A DNA stretch of 24,573 nt from Erysipelotrichaceae bacterium (GCA_016302195.1 JAEDOA010000009.1:1-24573); one strand, 5' to 3'; shown: positions 14,437 to 22,268, counted from the stretch's first letter. The notes: generated from the letters alone by a model not told the origin. Numbers and translations are program-made.

Positions 14437-15450
14437 TTAGAGTTTAGTGGAATCTTTACCACGATATGGGCATGATAATGGATACTCTTTCTTTAACATC
14501 TGTTCACCAGATAGCATTTTAGTCATTACACGCATTGCTAATGCACCTAAATCATATGCCGGATTATCAAATGAAGAAATAGTAGGCCTTACCATTTCAT
14601 TATAACGAGAATCAATAACGCATATTAAATCTGTGTCTTCAGGTATCCTTATACCATTTTTGCTGCAGGCATTTAAAACAGCGGTTGCTTGAGAATCTCT
14701 TAATGTTATTACTACTTTATGCTGATGCGAAGTGAAATATTCATTGAGATAGCCATAGGAATTCTTATAATAATCAGGAATTCTTATTAGTCCATCAAAT
14801 TGCTTATTCTCTTTGCTGAAAGCTTCATTAATTCCCTCAAGAACATAATTCATCATTAATTCGTTCTTTTTATCCTCTACAAATACTATATCACTAATAC
14901 CACGATTCAAGTACTTGGTAATTAAATCGCTAACCTCTCTTTTGTAGCTGACAAAGACATTACATGAATTTATAGAGCTAATATCATGGCCAATATATAC
15001 TAAAGGCACTTGATAAGTTTTTAGTGTTGAAATCTGTTTTTCAGTCAATACATCATTATATACAATTACACCATCAGCTCTTGATTTAACAATATTATCA
15101 ATAATCTCGTCCATTTCATTGATACTGCTACTTGATGTATGAAGCATAATATTATACTTATATATCTTAGCAACATCCAATAGTCCATTAATTATTTTAC
15201 CCATGTATAGAAAACTAGAATCAGGTATAACTAAAGCAATTACTGTTGTCTTTTTTAATGCTAAACCCTGAGCAACAGCATTAGGTCTATATCCTAATCG
15301 TACAATAGCGTCCTCTACCTTTTTCTTTGTTTCTTCCTTTACCAATGATGAATCGTTAATGACGCGGGAAACAGTCGCAAGTGAAACTCCTGCTTCGTGA
15401 GCAACAGAATAAATTGTAACTTTTTTCTTTTCATCATTAAACGTATTCAT
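14437..15450 (-). CDS. ccpA: LacI-family transcriptional regulator, CcpA-like
   Basis: DNA-binding regulator of the LacI/GalR family. Helix-turn-helix at 12-31 (TIYSVAHEAGVSLATVSRV), hinge helix RPNAVAQGLALKK (55-67), then a periplasmic-binding-like effector domain. The hinge, the KYNIMLHTS segment and MVRPTISSFDNPAYDLGALAMRVM are close to the pattern of catabolite control protein CcpA, and gene order supports this: in Bacillus ccpA lies downstream of ytxG-ytxH and near tyrS. CcpA binds cre sites with phosphorylated HPr as corepressor. The effector domain is divergent, so another LacI role cannot be excluded. The ATG has only a distant AAGGAAG in the end of the upstream gene. A cre-like site sits on the operon's own promoter. 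Confidence 0.82.
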   Translation of the reverse strand: MNTFNDEKKKVTIYSVAHEAGVSLATVSRVINDSSLVKEETKKKVEDAIVRLGYRPNAVAQGLALKKTTVIALVIPDSSFLYMGKIINGLLDVAKIYKYNIMLHTSSSSINEMDEIIDNIVKSRADGVIVYNDVLTEKQISTLKTYQVPLVYIGHDISSINSCNVFVSYKREVSDLITKYLNRGISDIVFVEDKKNELMMNYVLEGINEAFSKENKQFDGLIRIPDYYKNSYGYLNEYFTSHQHKVVITLRDSQATAVLNACSKNGIRIPEDTDLICVIDSRYNEMVRPTISSFDNPAYDLGALAMRVMTKMLSGEQMLKKEYPLSCPYRGKDSTKL

Positions 15451-15460
15451 ATTTTATAAA

Positions 15461-16057
15461 CTATTCTTCCTTATTATCCTTATCTTCATCCTTTTTTAAA
15501 GAATTCTTAATTGAATCAACAACAGTATCCAAAGTAGATTCAACAACATCTTTTGCTGAAACAACAGCTTTTCTAACGTTTGGATCATGTATGAATTGCT
15601 GATATTTTTCACCAGCTAATTGATATGCATCCTTAGCTTTATCAACAACAGTAGTAACTACTTTATTAACATCTTCATTTTCCATTGCTTTGTTATATGT
15701 ATCTGTTGCTGTCTTTACAACAGTTTGTGACACATTATCATAAGTTTGTTTTGCTTTTGACAAGTATTCAACTGTCTTTGGATCATTTTTAATTTCATTG
15801 AATTTAACTGATGCCTTATCTGTTAATTCAGAAACGTTGCTTACAAAGTCATTTACATATTTTGTAATTGTCTCTTTATCAATATCTACTTGCTTCAATT
15901 GTTCAACTAATGAATCCACACTGTTTTTAATACCTACAGATACATCTTCTACTGCAGACTTTAAGCTCTCAACTGTTTTTGTAAATGCATCATCATTAAC
16001 AGTTTCTTCAGTTTCAACTTTTTCTTCTTGTTGATTTAAGTCTTTATTTTCTTCCAT
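15461..16057 (-). CDS. YtxH-position amphipathic helical protein
   Basis: Acidic, low-complexity, probably all-helical protein of 198 residues, rich in K, D, V, T and S and lacking cysteine, tryptophan and any membrane segment. Three degenerate units of 31-35 residues can be seen, opening at 91 (NDPKTVEYLS), 126 (ENEDVNKVV) and 157 (HDPNVRKAVV). This resembles apolipoprotein- or LEA-like amphipathic helices. It occupies the place of YtxH, a general stress protein in Bacillus, but lacks the N-terminal membrane helix usual for YtxH. The ATG follows the stop of the upstream gene by two bases and an AAGGAAG precedes it. Possible job: a partner of the DUF948 membrane protein at the membrane surface. 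Confidence 0.75.
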   Translation of the reverse strand: MEENKDLNQQEEKVETEETVNDDAFTKTVESLKSAVEDVSVGIKNSVDSLVEQLKQVDIDKETITKYVNDFVSNVSELTDKASVKFNEIKNDPKTVEYLSKAKQTYDNVSQTVVKTATDTYNKAMENEDVNKVVTTVVDKAKDAYQLAGEKYQQFIHDPNVRKAVVSAKDVVESTLDTVVDSIKNSLKKDEDKDNKEE

Positions 16058-16059
16058 TT

Positions 16060-16494
16060 TTATTTTTCTTCCTTTCCTTCCGTTTCAATTACGGAATTAT
16101 TATTCTTGGTTTTATTATCAAGTTTTTCTAACATTGATAAAACCATACTTTTAAACTGCTGATATTCTTTCGACCATTTGTCAATTGCCTTAAGTACGAT
16201 TCTTTCGCAAGCTGCTCTAACTGCTTCTACAGTCATTGACACATTATTCACTGTTTTTACGGTAGTATTTAGTTCTTTAACATAACCATTTACTACTGAT
16301 AATGTATCATTAAGACTTGAAATAGTAGAAGTTGCAGAATCAACTGTAACCTTAACACTGTCAACAGTCTGGTCCAATTTGGAAATAGTCTTTATCAGTT
16401 TGATTAGCAAAATTATCAAACAAATAAGCGCCACTACACCAAATACAGGCAATAAGGCTTTAAAAATATTACTAACTAATTCTAAAGCTTCCAT
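16060..16494 (-). CDS. DUF948 (YtxG-like) membrane-anchored protein
   Basis: Protein of 144 residues with one N-terminal transmembrane helix (about 10-33), then a long helix with heptad-like spacing of V/L/I (VDSVKVTVDSATSTISSLNDTL, residues 43-64) and a Lys/Gln-rich tail, the layout of DUF948 proteins such as Bacillus YtxG. The function of that family is unknown; it is often near murC and ytxH and tied to stress or envelope. The ATG has GTGAGGTGA upstream. First gene of the operon, with the promoter and cre-like site directly before it. Confidence 0.82.
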   Translation of the reverse strand: MEALELVSNIFKALLPVFGVVALICLIILLIKLIKTISKLDQTVDSVKVTVDSATSTISSLNDTLSVVNGYVKELNTTVKTVNNVSMTVEAVRAACERIVLKAIDKWSKEYQQFKSMVLSMLEKLDNKTKNNNSVIETEGKEEK

Positions 16495-16513
16495 CTAAAT
16501 TCACCTCACTTTA

Positions 16514-16542
16514 AATATATCATATTTTGAAAATGTTTTCAA
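16514..16542 (-). promoter_or_regulatory. Promoter of the ytxG-ytxH-ccpA operon
   Basis: On the minus strand, TTGAAA (-35, 16542-16537), a 17-base spacer and TATATT (-10, 16519-16514), with TGA directly before the -10 (extended -10). Confidence 0.8.
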
Positions 16543-16543
16543 A
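16526..16543. promoter_or_regulatory. cre-like operator (CcpA binding site candidate)
   Basis: TTTGAAAATGTTTTCAAA is an 18-base palindrome with 8-bp arms. Its core TGAAAATGTTTTCA (16528-16541) differs from the Bacillus cre consensus TGWAANCGNTNWCA at one position (T for C in the centre). It covers the -35 box, so binding there would repress. The regulator encoded by the same operon is the likely ligand. Confidence 0.6.
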
Positions 16544-16821
16544 CATTATAATAGCCCTTACATAATTAATTGATTACAAGAAAAAAAGCATACTACACTG
16601 GCGATGTGAAAATTTGATAGAGCTGTTTGACAACGTGAAATCTAAAGCTATAACCATTTTATTGGCACTTATAGACATAACTAATTGACAATACATTCTA
16701 GTTATAAGCTATCGAGTTTATTGTTGAAAACTCACACACATAGTTCACCATGTTATTAGTTATTAAAAATCTAGGTCATAGATACTTTTTTTCAGTTTTC
16801 TTTCATATGATAGAATAGATG

Positions 16822-16858
16822 CAAAAATAGCCACAGCATGTAAACTACTGTGGCTATT
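16822..16858 (-). terminator. Terminator after galK
   Basis: An 11-bp perfect stem, AATAGCCACAG (16826-16836) with CTGTGGCTATT (16848-16858), 11-base loop, followed on the minus strand by TTTGC after the stem's own TT. It closes the S1-pgi-unknown-galK operon. Confidence 0.8.
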
Positions 16859-16894
16859 GCTATGTTAACTCAATGTCTTTTTCTAAAGCTAATT

Positions 16895-18172
16895 TTAAAA
16901 GACTTGTCTTGCTCCGTATTTACGAATCTTTAGAATATGACAACTATTTTTTCCAAATACTTTTTCTATCTCTTGTTTGTAGTGACCAACAAATTCATTT
17001 TTTACAAATGCTTGTATTGTTCCGCCAAATCCACCACCATGAACCTTGCATACACCATTGTCCTTTAATATCATTTCAGATACCATAAGCGCGATTGATA
17101 ATGATTGATTTGTAATGTCATTTTCAGAATAAATATTTTGAAGATATTTAAAACTTGAATCTCCAGATTCTTTAACTGTTTTTATGAATAGTTCAATATC
17201 GTTATTCTTTAGAGCATTTGCTTCAATCTCAGCTCTTTCATTCTCATTTAAAATATGGAGAGATCTAATAATTGCTCTATCACTGATATGCTCCCTAAGC
17301 TTTGGTATATTATCCAGAACATCCTTTTTAGTAATCTCGCTAATATATTGCTTGTCAAAATAACTTGATACGTCCTTTAAATCATCAATAATACCGTTAA
17401 ATTCATCCATAAGTTTTGAATGAGACCCTTTACAGTCAACAATGCATAAACTATAACCTGAACTGTCAAAGTCATAATCTATTCTCTCGACCTTTGGATT
17501 TTTCTCATTTGAAAAGTCAAAACTCACCAAATTTCCAATCGAACAGCTTAATTGATCCATCAGCCCTGACGCTTTACCAAAGTAGACGTTTTCAGCATAA
17601 CGACAATATTTAGCTACATCTACAGCACTAATCTCCATGCGATTATAAAGACCATTAACTATGGTTGCTATCATGACTTCAAAAGCAGCTGAGGAACTTA
17701 GTCCAGATCCTATGATAATATCACTGGTAAGATAACCGTTAAAGCCTCCCAAACGATAGAAATCATTTGACATGGCCTTTAATACGCCTTTTACCAAGCC
17801 TTTTGAATTATGATAATCTCTTTGATCATAATCTAATTGATTGATATTTATTAATGGCATTTTTCTGTCGTTTGAATTTATTTTTATTAAGCCATTTCTT
17901 GTTGGGGCACAAACCGCAATAACATCTAAATTTATAGCGGAAGCCAAACCTTTTCCAGCCTGATGGTCAGAATGGTTGCCTGATATTTCAGTTCTACCCG
18001 AAACCGAAAAGATCGAAATGTTATCAACCGCAAAAGTAGCTTCATATTTCTCTATTGCTCGAATATAGCGTTGCTTTTGATATGACAAATGTTTTTCATC
18101 ATTATACAAATCAATCAAAATGTCATCATATCTGCCTTCAGCAATCCTCTGTTTTAACAGATCAGACTTCAT
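16895..18172 (-). CDS. galK: Galactokinase (GHMP family)
   Basis: GHMP-family kinase that phosphorylates galactose at C1 with ATP, the first step of the Leloir pathway. Motif 1 GRTEISGNHSDHQAG (59-73) is the galactokinase signature; motif 2 GSGLSSSAAFE (155-165) is the ATP loop; MDQLSC holds the catalytic aspartate (Asp206); motif 3 is HGGGFGG (378-384). Length 425 exceeds the enterobacterial 380 by an N-terminal segment of about 50 residues, as in many Firmicutes galactokinases. It starts two bases after the stop codon of the upstream gene. No galT or galE is nearby, so the rest of the pathway must be elsewhere, or the true sugar is a galactose derivative. Confidence 0.92.
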   Translation of the reverse strand: MKSDLLKQRIAEGRYDDILIDLYNDEKHLSYQKQRYIRAIEKYEATFAVDNISIFSVSGRTEISGNHSDHQAGKGLASAINLDVIAVCAPTRNGLIKINSNDRKMPLININQLDYDQRDYHNSKGLVKGVLKAMSNDFYRLGGFNGYLTSDIIIGSGLSSSAAFEVMIATIVNGLYNRMEISAVDVAKYCRYAENVYFGKASGLMDQLSCSIGNLVSFDFSNEKNPKVERIDYDFDSSGYSLCIVDCKGSHSKLMDEFNGIIDDLKDVSSYFDKQYISEITKKDVLDNIPKLREHISDRAIIRSLHILNENERAEIEANALKNNDIELFIKTVKESGDSSFKYLQNIYSENDITNQSLSIALMVSEMILKDNGVCKVHGGGFGGTIQAFVKNEFVGHYKQEIEKVFGKNSCHILKIRKYGARQVF

Positions 18173-18174
18173 CT

Positions 18175-19785
18175 TTATACACCAACATCGCCTTCTATAG
18201 CTCTAGGGTAATCTATTGATTCAATAATATTTATAGTTCCATCATTATAATATTTAACTGAATAAACCTCTCCTTGCTGAATAAAGACAGCAATACTTGG
18301 ATTAACGCTTGCTTTCAATTGATATATTTCATTTTCTAATGAAACAATAAAATAGTATGTATTTCCATCAATAACTGCCTGCTTGATATTACTGATGTAA
18401 ATGTCTTTAGTAGACAATTTATCACTATGGATTGAATCCATGCCCATCATCTTTATATAAGTATTAGCAGCCTCTTTCACTCCTAATGAAGCATCAGAAA
18501 CCGATACTTTTTGATAATCAACAACATCAACAAAGGCATACATTTTTACCAACCCGGCATCATCTTTTAATGATAACAAATATGTTGGCCTTCCATTTAA
18601 ATTAATCAATAATGGGAAAGTAGAAATATAGTTCTTTTCCTGTACTTTACCAATAGCTGAATTCATTGCGCTATACTCTTCTGCACCAGCTACGCCATAA
18701 TAATTTGCCTGATGAGTTCTCAAGTTAACTAGTACAAATCCAATGTTACTTTCATCATTTGCGATAGAAGTGATTCCTGTATACATATATACATCATCAT
18801 CTTTTACAAGATAAGTATAGCCATCAGTAGTTTGAACAACATCTTTTTGGGCAAACTTGCTGTTAATAAAGCCATTGCGATATAAACCCCAACAATCTAT
18901 TTCATTAATAACCAAGTCTGCATCAAAAACATTATCAATCCAGGTTGGCACCTCGCTTACTGAATACTTATTTGTAGTTCCATCTATCGCATTAACTGTG
19001 ATTACACCACTAACAACTGTTTTCATATTTACCCAGGTAAACTGCTGTGTCTGAATAACCCAATATGGATTTCCTTGCTCGTCTATTTCAAAAGACCAAT
19101 TTCCAATAATATCAAATGGATAATGGAATCTAACATGACGATATAAATCCTTTGAAAAATATGCAGATGGTAAATATTTTAATCCTTCATCAGTTTCAAC
19201 AAGTTTAGCACTTCCAGTGGTACAATCTACAACAACATAACCGGCTGTACCTGATAAATTGGCAAAATATTTAAAGATGCCATTATGCTCAAGAGGGGTC
19301 ACTCTGACAATATTGTTATTGTAATTGATTAATGAGTACTCATCACTAACCGTAAACTGAGATACTAAAGAAGCAATTTGGCCTACTACTCTATCTCCAA
19401 CTTTTTGAGAAGATGCTTTATCAAGCAGAGGAAGATTATCAAAATCTACCTCCTCTATGTCATCTTCAAAAGAAGAATTGACGATTTCAATTCTCTTGCT
19501 GTATTTATCAGCATTGAACACTGGAGAGAAAACAACACAACCAATAACATAAATTGCGACCATGATAATTAGAATTGCTGTTGGATAAAAAGCTCTTCCC
19601 TGTTTTAAACCACCTTTAAATGATTTTAATTGAACAATGATATATAAAGGTGCGAAAACTGCTGGAATAAAGAAAACCCAAAATTCAATACTTGTTGGAT
19701 TGATTGGTGGAAGAATAATATAGTAAGCTATCCCAACAATAACAATCCAAAATACTAATAATACTTTTAATAATTTGCTTTTCAT
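18175..19785 (-). CDS. Unknown membrane-anchored protein with a large extracytoplasmic domain
   Basis: Not recognised. Three transmembrane helices lie near the N-terminus (about 7-26, 34-53 and 69-90), followed by roughly 445 residues likely outside the membrane. That part is rich in beta-strand patterns and aromatic residues, with three loosely repeated phrases where a turn separates two strands: VVVDCTTGSAKLVE, TVNAIDGTTNKYSV and VLVNLRTHQANYYG. The spacing recalls PepSY-like or YcdB-like modules, but similarity is not strong enough to name. No catalytic motif, lipobox or cysteine pattern is obvious. It lies between pgi (20 bases upstream) and galK (2 bases downstream), so it is co-expressed with sugar metabolism genes. 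Confidence 0.82.
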   Translation of the reverse strand: MKSKLLKVLLVFWIVIVGIAYYIILPPINPTSIEFWVFFIPAVFAPLYIIVQLKSFKGGLKQGRAFYPTAILIIMVAIYVIGCVVFSPVFNADKYSKRIEIVNSSFEDDIEEVDFDNLPLLDKASSQKVGDRVVGQIASLVSQFTVSDEYSLINYNNNIVRVTPLEHNGIFKYFANLSGTAGYVVVDCTTGSAKLVETDEGLKYLPSAYFSKDLYRHVRFHYPFDIIGNWSFEIDEQGNPYWVIQTQQFTWVNMKTVVSGVITVNAIDGTTNKYSVSEVPTWIDNVFDADLVINEIDCWGLYRNGFINSKFAQKDVVQTTDGYTYLVKDDDVYMYTGITSIANDESNIGFVLVNLRTHQANYYGVAGAEEYSAMNSAIGKVQEKNYISTFPLLINLNGRPTYLLSLKDDAGLVKMYAFVDVVDYQKVSVSDASLGVKEAANTYIKMMGMDSIHSDKLSTKDIYISNIKQAVIDGNTYYFIVSLENEIYQLKASVNPSIAVFIQQGEVYSVKYYNDGTINIIESIDYPRAIEGDVGV

Positions 19786-19804
19786 TATCTTTTGTCCTTT
19801 TCAA

Positions 19805-21079
19805 CTAGATTTTTCCTAAAAGTTTAAACATATTCTTTTTGTATACTTCTACTCCTGGCTGGTTAAATGGATTGCTATCAAGCAGCAAGACACTCATTGC
19901 ACAGCTGACAAAGAAGAAGTAAATCATATATCCATAGTTTTCTTCATCAACCTGATCTAAATGAAGCACAATATTAGGATTTCCACCAACCTGGTAGTGA
20001 GCAGTTAATGTTCCTTCAAATGCCATTTTGTTAACCCAATCAATGCTCTTTCCGGCTAAATAATTCATATTATCCTGATTTAATGAATCATTTGGGAAAA
20101 CTAAATCGTACTTAGGTTTATCAACAACTAAAACTGTTTCAAAGAAACACTTTGTTCCTTCTTGGATAAACTGCCCCATTGAATGCAAGTCAGTAGTAAA
20201 TGTTGCAGATGCAGGTAAAATTCCTTTACCGTCTTTACCTTCTGATTCGCCAAATAGTTGTTTCCACCATTCGCCGACCATTGTCATATATGGCTCATAT
20301 GTGATTAAAAACTCTACATCTTTTCCCTGTTTTTGTAAAATATGACGAATAACTGCATATTGATAAGATATATTGCTATTTAAATCAGGATTACTTAAAT
20401 CCTCTTTTGCTTTTTGACAGCCTTTTAAAACAGCTTTAACATCTAATCCACTAGCAGCAATAGGCAATAAACCAACGGCTGTAAATACAGAGAAACGGCC
20501 TCCAATATCATCAGGAATAACGAAACAACGGTAACCATTTTCAGTTGCCAATTGCTTTAATGTTCCTCTTGATTTATCAGTTGTGGCAATAATTCTTTTT
20601 TTACATTCCTGCTTGCCATAAGTATCCTCTAGATAATTCTTAAATAATCTAAAAGCAATAGCAGTTTCAGTCGTTGTTCCTGATTTTGAAATAACATTTA
20701 AGTATACGCTCTTTCCTTCAATGTGTTTTAAGGTTTGATATAAATGAGAACTTGAAACAGTATTTCCAGTATAAATAATCTCTAATGAATCATCAGGATA
20801 TAATCCTTTTAACATCTCTATTGCGCTTCTAGCTCCTAAATATGATCCACCAATTCCGCACACCAATAAAACATCAGCATTCTCTCTTATTTCTTTTGCA
20901 ACTTCTACTATTCTATCCAGTTCTTCCTTATCGTAATTTACTGGCCAATCATACCAACCCAAGTAATCATTTCCTTTACAAGTTTTATCAACTATTGATT
21001 GGTGTAATTGATTTACTTTTTCTTGGTAATCGAAAATATTCTCTTTTAAATCAACATGGCTATAATCTAATTTAATCAT
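19805..21079 (-). CDS. pgi: Glucose-6-phosphate isomerase
   Basis: Glycolytic/gluconeogenic isomerase interconverting glucose 6-phosphate and fructose 6-phosphate. Visible SIS-domain motifs: GIGGSYLGARSAIE (75-88), VISKSGTTTETAIAFR (phosphate-binding serine/threonine loop, 129-144), ESEGKDGKGILPASATFTTDLHSMGQ, and NPFNQPGVEVYKKNMF with the conserved C-terminal lysine. Length 424 is the short form typical of Firmicutes. The ATG overlaps the end of the upstream S1 gene by 8 bases, with AAAGGAG five bases before it. Confidence 0.97.
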   Translation of the reverse strand: MIKLDYSHVDLKENIFDYQEKVNQLHQSIVDKTCKGNDYLGWYDWPVNYDKEELDRIVEVAKEIRENADVLLVCGIGGSYLGARSAIEMLKGLYPDDSLEIIYTGNTVSSSHLYQTLKHIEGKSVYLNVISKSGTTTETAIAFRLFKNYLEDTYGKQECKKRIIATTDKSRGTLKQLATENGYRCFVIPDDIGGRFSVFTAVGLLPIAASGLDVKAVLKGCQKAKEDLSNPDLNSNISYQYAVIRHILQKQGKDVEFLITYEPYMTMVGEWWKQLFGESEGKDGKGILPASATFTTDLHSMGQFIQEGTKCFFETVLVVDKPKYDLVFPNDSLNQDNMNYLAGKSIDWVNKMAFEGTLTAHYQVGGNPNIVLHLDQVDEENYGYMIYFFFVSCAMSVLLLDSNPFNQPGVEVYKKNMFKLLGKI

Positions 21080-21440
21080 TTTTTTCTCCTTTTTTTACTT
21101 TTAAAGATATCCATACTGGCAATTGATTGGCAAGTGAGGAAAATCCTATACTTGTATTATCGCAAATATTCTTCTTTGTAGGAATAGCATATTTCCGATT
21201 TTTTTGAATGGCCTTTAGTGAAAGACGATACTTACCTGTAGCATCTATATCAATTATTTTGACAACAATTTTTTCTCCTTTTCTAAAGAAGCAATTCACA
21301 TCGTTAACAAAGTAGTCGCTGATCTCGGAAATATGTATAAGTCCATCCTGACCATTATCTAGTCTAACAAAGGCTCCATATGACTTTATTCCGGTAATAA
21401 CTCCTTGAACCACTTGTCCAATCCGATATCTATTTTCCAT
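21072..21440 (-). CDS. yugI: S1-domain RNA-binding protein, YugI/CvfD type
   Basis: Single S1 (OB-fold) RNA-binding domain in residues 6-76: GQVVQGVITGIKSYGAFVRL, DGLIHISEISDYFVND and KGEKIVVKIIDID...KYRLSLKAI. Then about 45 residues of basic tail. YugI (general stress protein 13) of Bacillus and CvfD of streptococci have this form; they associate with ribosomes or act as post-transcriptional regulators. In Bacillus yugI also lies near pgi. The ATG has no Shine-Dalgarno; an extended -10 is only 7 bases upstream, so the mRNA may be leaderless. First gene of the operon leading to galK. Confidence 0.88.
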   Translation of the reverse strand: MENRYRIGQVVQGVITGIKSYGAFVRLDNGQDGLIHISEISDYFVNDVNCFFRKGEKIVVKIIDIDATGKYRLSLKAIQKNRKYAIPTKKNICDNTSIGFSSLANQLPVWISLKVKKGEKND

Positions 21441-21447
21441 ATATTTT

Positions 21448-21456
21448 ATTATAACA
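21448..21456 (-). promoter_or_regulatory. Extended -10 promoter of the S1-pgi-galK operon
   Basis: TGTTATAAT on the minus strand (21456-21448) is a perfect extended -10. The -35 is weak (TAGCAA at 17 bases). The ATG follows 7 bases after the -10, so the expected start point is at or next to the A of the start codon. Confidence 0.65.
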
Positions 21457-21459
21457 AGT

Positions 21460-21488
21460 TTGAGTTTTTATTGCTAATAGAATATAAT
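21460..21488 (+). promoter_or_regulatory. Promoter of the YuiD-NifU operon
   Basis: TTGAGT (21460-21465), a 17-base spacer and TATAAT (21483-21488). It overlaps the divergent promoter region of the S1 operon, so the two polymerase sites may compete. Confidence 0.75.
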
Positions 21489-21504
21489 ATTTGCGAGGTA
21501 ATAT

Positions 21505-21975
21505 ATGTCAAAAACTTTTATTGCGATTAGTGCAGTCAGTGCATGTTTAGCAGCTCAGATTTTAAAACCAATATGGTATTATAGTTTGCATAAAAAATGG
21601 AAGTTTTCATTAATAGGAGCAAGCGGAGGAATGCCCTCTTCCCACTCTTCTTTAGTTACAGCACTTACTTTAGCAGTCGGACTAACTGAAGGTTTTGATT
21701 CGACGCTATTTTACATTTCATTATGTTTTAGCTGTATTATTTGTTTTGATGCTGCTAATGTTAGATATTACGCCGGTCAAAATATTTCCCTGACCAAAAA
21801 ATTAATTGATGATTTAAAAGAGCTACACGATCTTGACTTGCCCTTTGAAGATCCTATCTATCAAAAAAAGATGAAGGCCGTACTCGGTCATACCTATTTT
21901 GAGGTACTAGGGGGTATCATACTTGGTGTACTGGTTGTATTTGTTTGCTATATCATTATGAAAGGAGCATATTAA
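21505..21975 (+). CDS. yuiD: Divergent PAP2-family protein (DUF212, YuiD type)
   Basis: Small membrane protein of 156 residues. GASGGMPSSHSSLVTALTLAVGL (38-60) carries the PSSH motif of the family, and AANVRYYAGQ and LGHTYFEVLGGIILG (128-142, histidine in the active-site position) complete it. Hydrophobic helices at about 3-20, 48-66, 68-84 and 134-153. The family is thought to be a diverged phosphatase; the substrate is unknown. ATG with GAGGT upstream. Its stop overlaps the start of the NifU-type gene by one base (TAATG). Confidence 0.88.
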   Translation: MSKTFIAISAVSACLAAQILKPIWYYSLHKKWKFSLIGASGGMPSSHSSLVTALTLAVGLTEGFDSTLFYISLCFSCIICFDAANVRYYAGQNISLTKKLIDDLKELHDLDLPFEDPIYQKKMKAVLGHTYFEVLGGIILGVLVVFVCYIIMKGAY

Positions 21976-22241
21976 TGGAAATTGAAGAAAGAATTAAGAC
22001 CATTATCGATCATATTCGTCCTTATATTAATGGAGATGGTGGAGATATCGAATTTGTTTCTTACCAGGATGGAATTGTCACAATTAGAATGTTAGGAGCC
22101 TGTGTTGGCTGCTCTATGATTGATACAACTGTAAATGAAGGAATTAAGGGTTGGATAATGGATGAAATTGAGGAAGTAAAAGATGTTGTATTGCAGCAGG
22201 ACTATCCCGATTTTGACATGTCTTTTGATCAATACTATTAG
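21975..22241 (+). CDS. NifU-type iron-sulfur scaffold protein
   Basis: Protein of 88 residues from the NifU C-terminal domain family (Nfu/YutI), an iron-sulfur cluster carrier or scaffold. Family signatures: IRPYINGDGGDIEFV, and the cluster-binding CxxC in LGACVGCSMIDTTV. ATG at 21975 overlaps the previous stop (TAATG) and follows AAGGAG at 8 bases. A longer reading from 21945 would add ten residues without a Shine-Dalgarno and is rejected. Translationally coupled to the YuiD-type gene. It may work with the nifS-type desulfurase at 6248. Confidence 0.93.
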   Translation: MEIEERIKTIIDHIRPYINGDGGDIEFVSYQDGIVTIRMLGACVGCSMIDTTVNEGIKGWIMDEIEEVKDVVLQQDYPDFDMSFDQYY

Positions 22242-22261
22242 AGGTGCCATCCTCTTTTTTT
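22240..22261 (+). terminator. Terminator after the NifU-type gene
   Basis: A 5-bp stem AGAGG/CCTCT (22240-22244 and 22251-22255) with a six-base loop, followed by six further T residues. The stop codon of the NifU-type gene is in the stem. Confidence 0.75.
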
Positions 22262-22268
22262 ATTATAT

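Larger units (their letters stand above)
16495..16894. other. 400-base gene-free stretch between the galK terminator and the ytxG promoter
   Basis: Right after 16495 come the ytxG promoter and cre-like site (to about 16550), and 16822-16858 is the galK terminator. The middle, about 16560-16820, codes for nothing I can recognise; frames are short and closed. It holds a plus-strand promoter-like pair, TTGACA (16627-16632), 16 bases, TATAAC (16649-16654), and a second TTGACA further on (16692-16697) with no -10 at usable spacing. It may be a decayed gene or hold a small RNA; the sequence does not decide. Confidence 0.5.

Noticed and set aside
16600..16720. Decayed transposase fragment in the gap after galK
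   Set aside because: Short frames here carry no transposase motif, and no terminal inverted repeats or target duplications are visible.
21945..21974. Longer NifU-type start at 21945
   Set aside because: It would lie inside the YuiD-type gene without a Shine-Dalgarno, while the ATG at 21975 has AAGGAG at the proper distance and begins the family's usual N-terminus.
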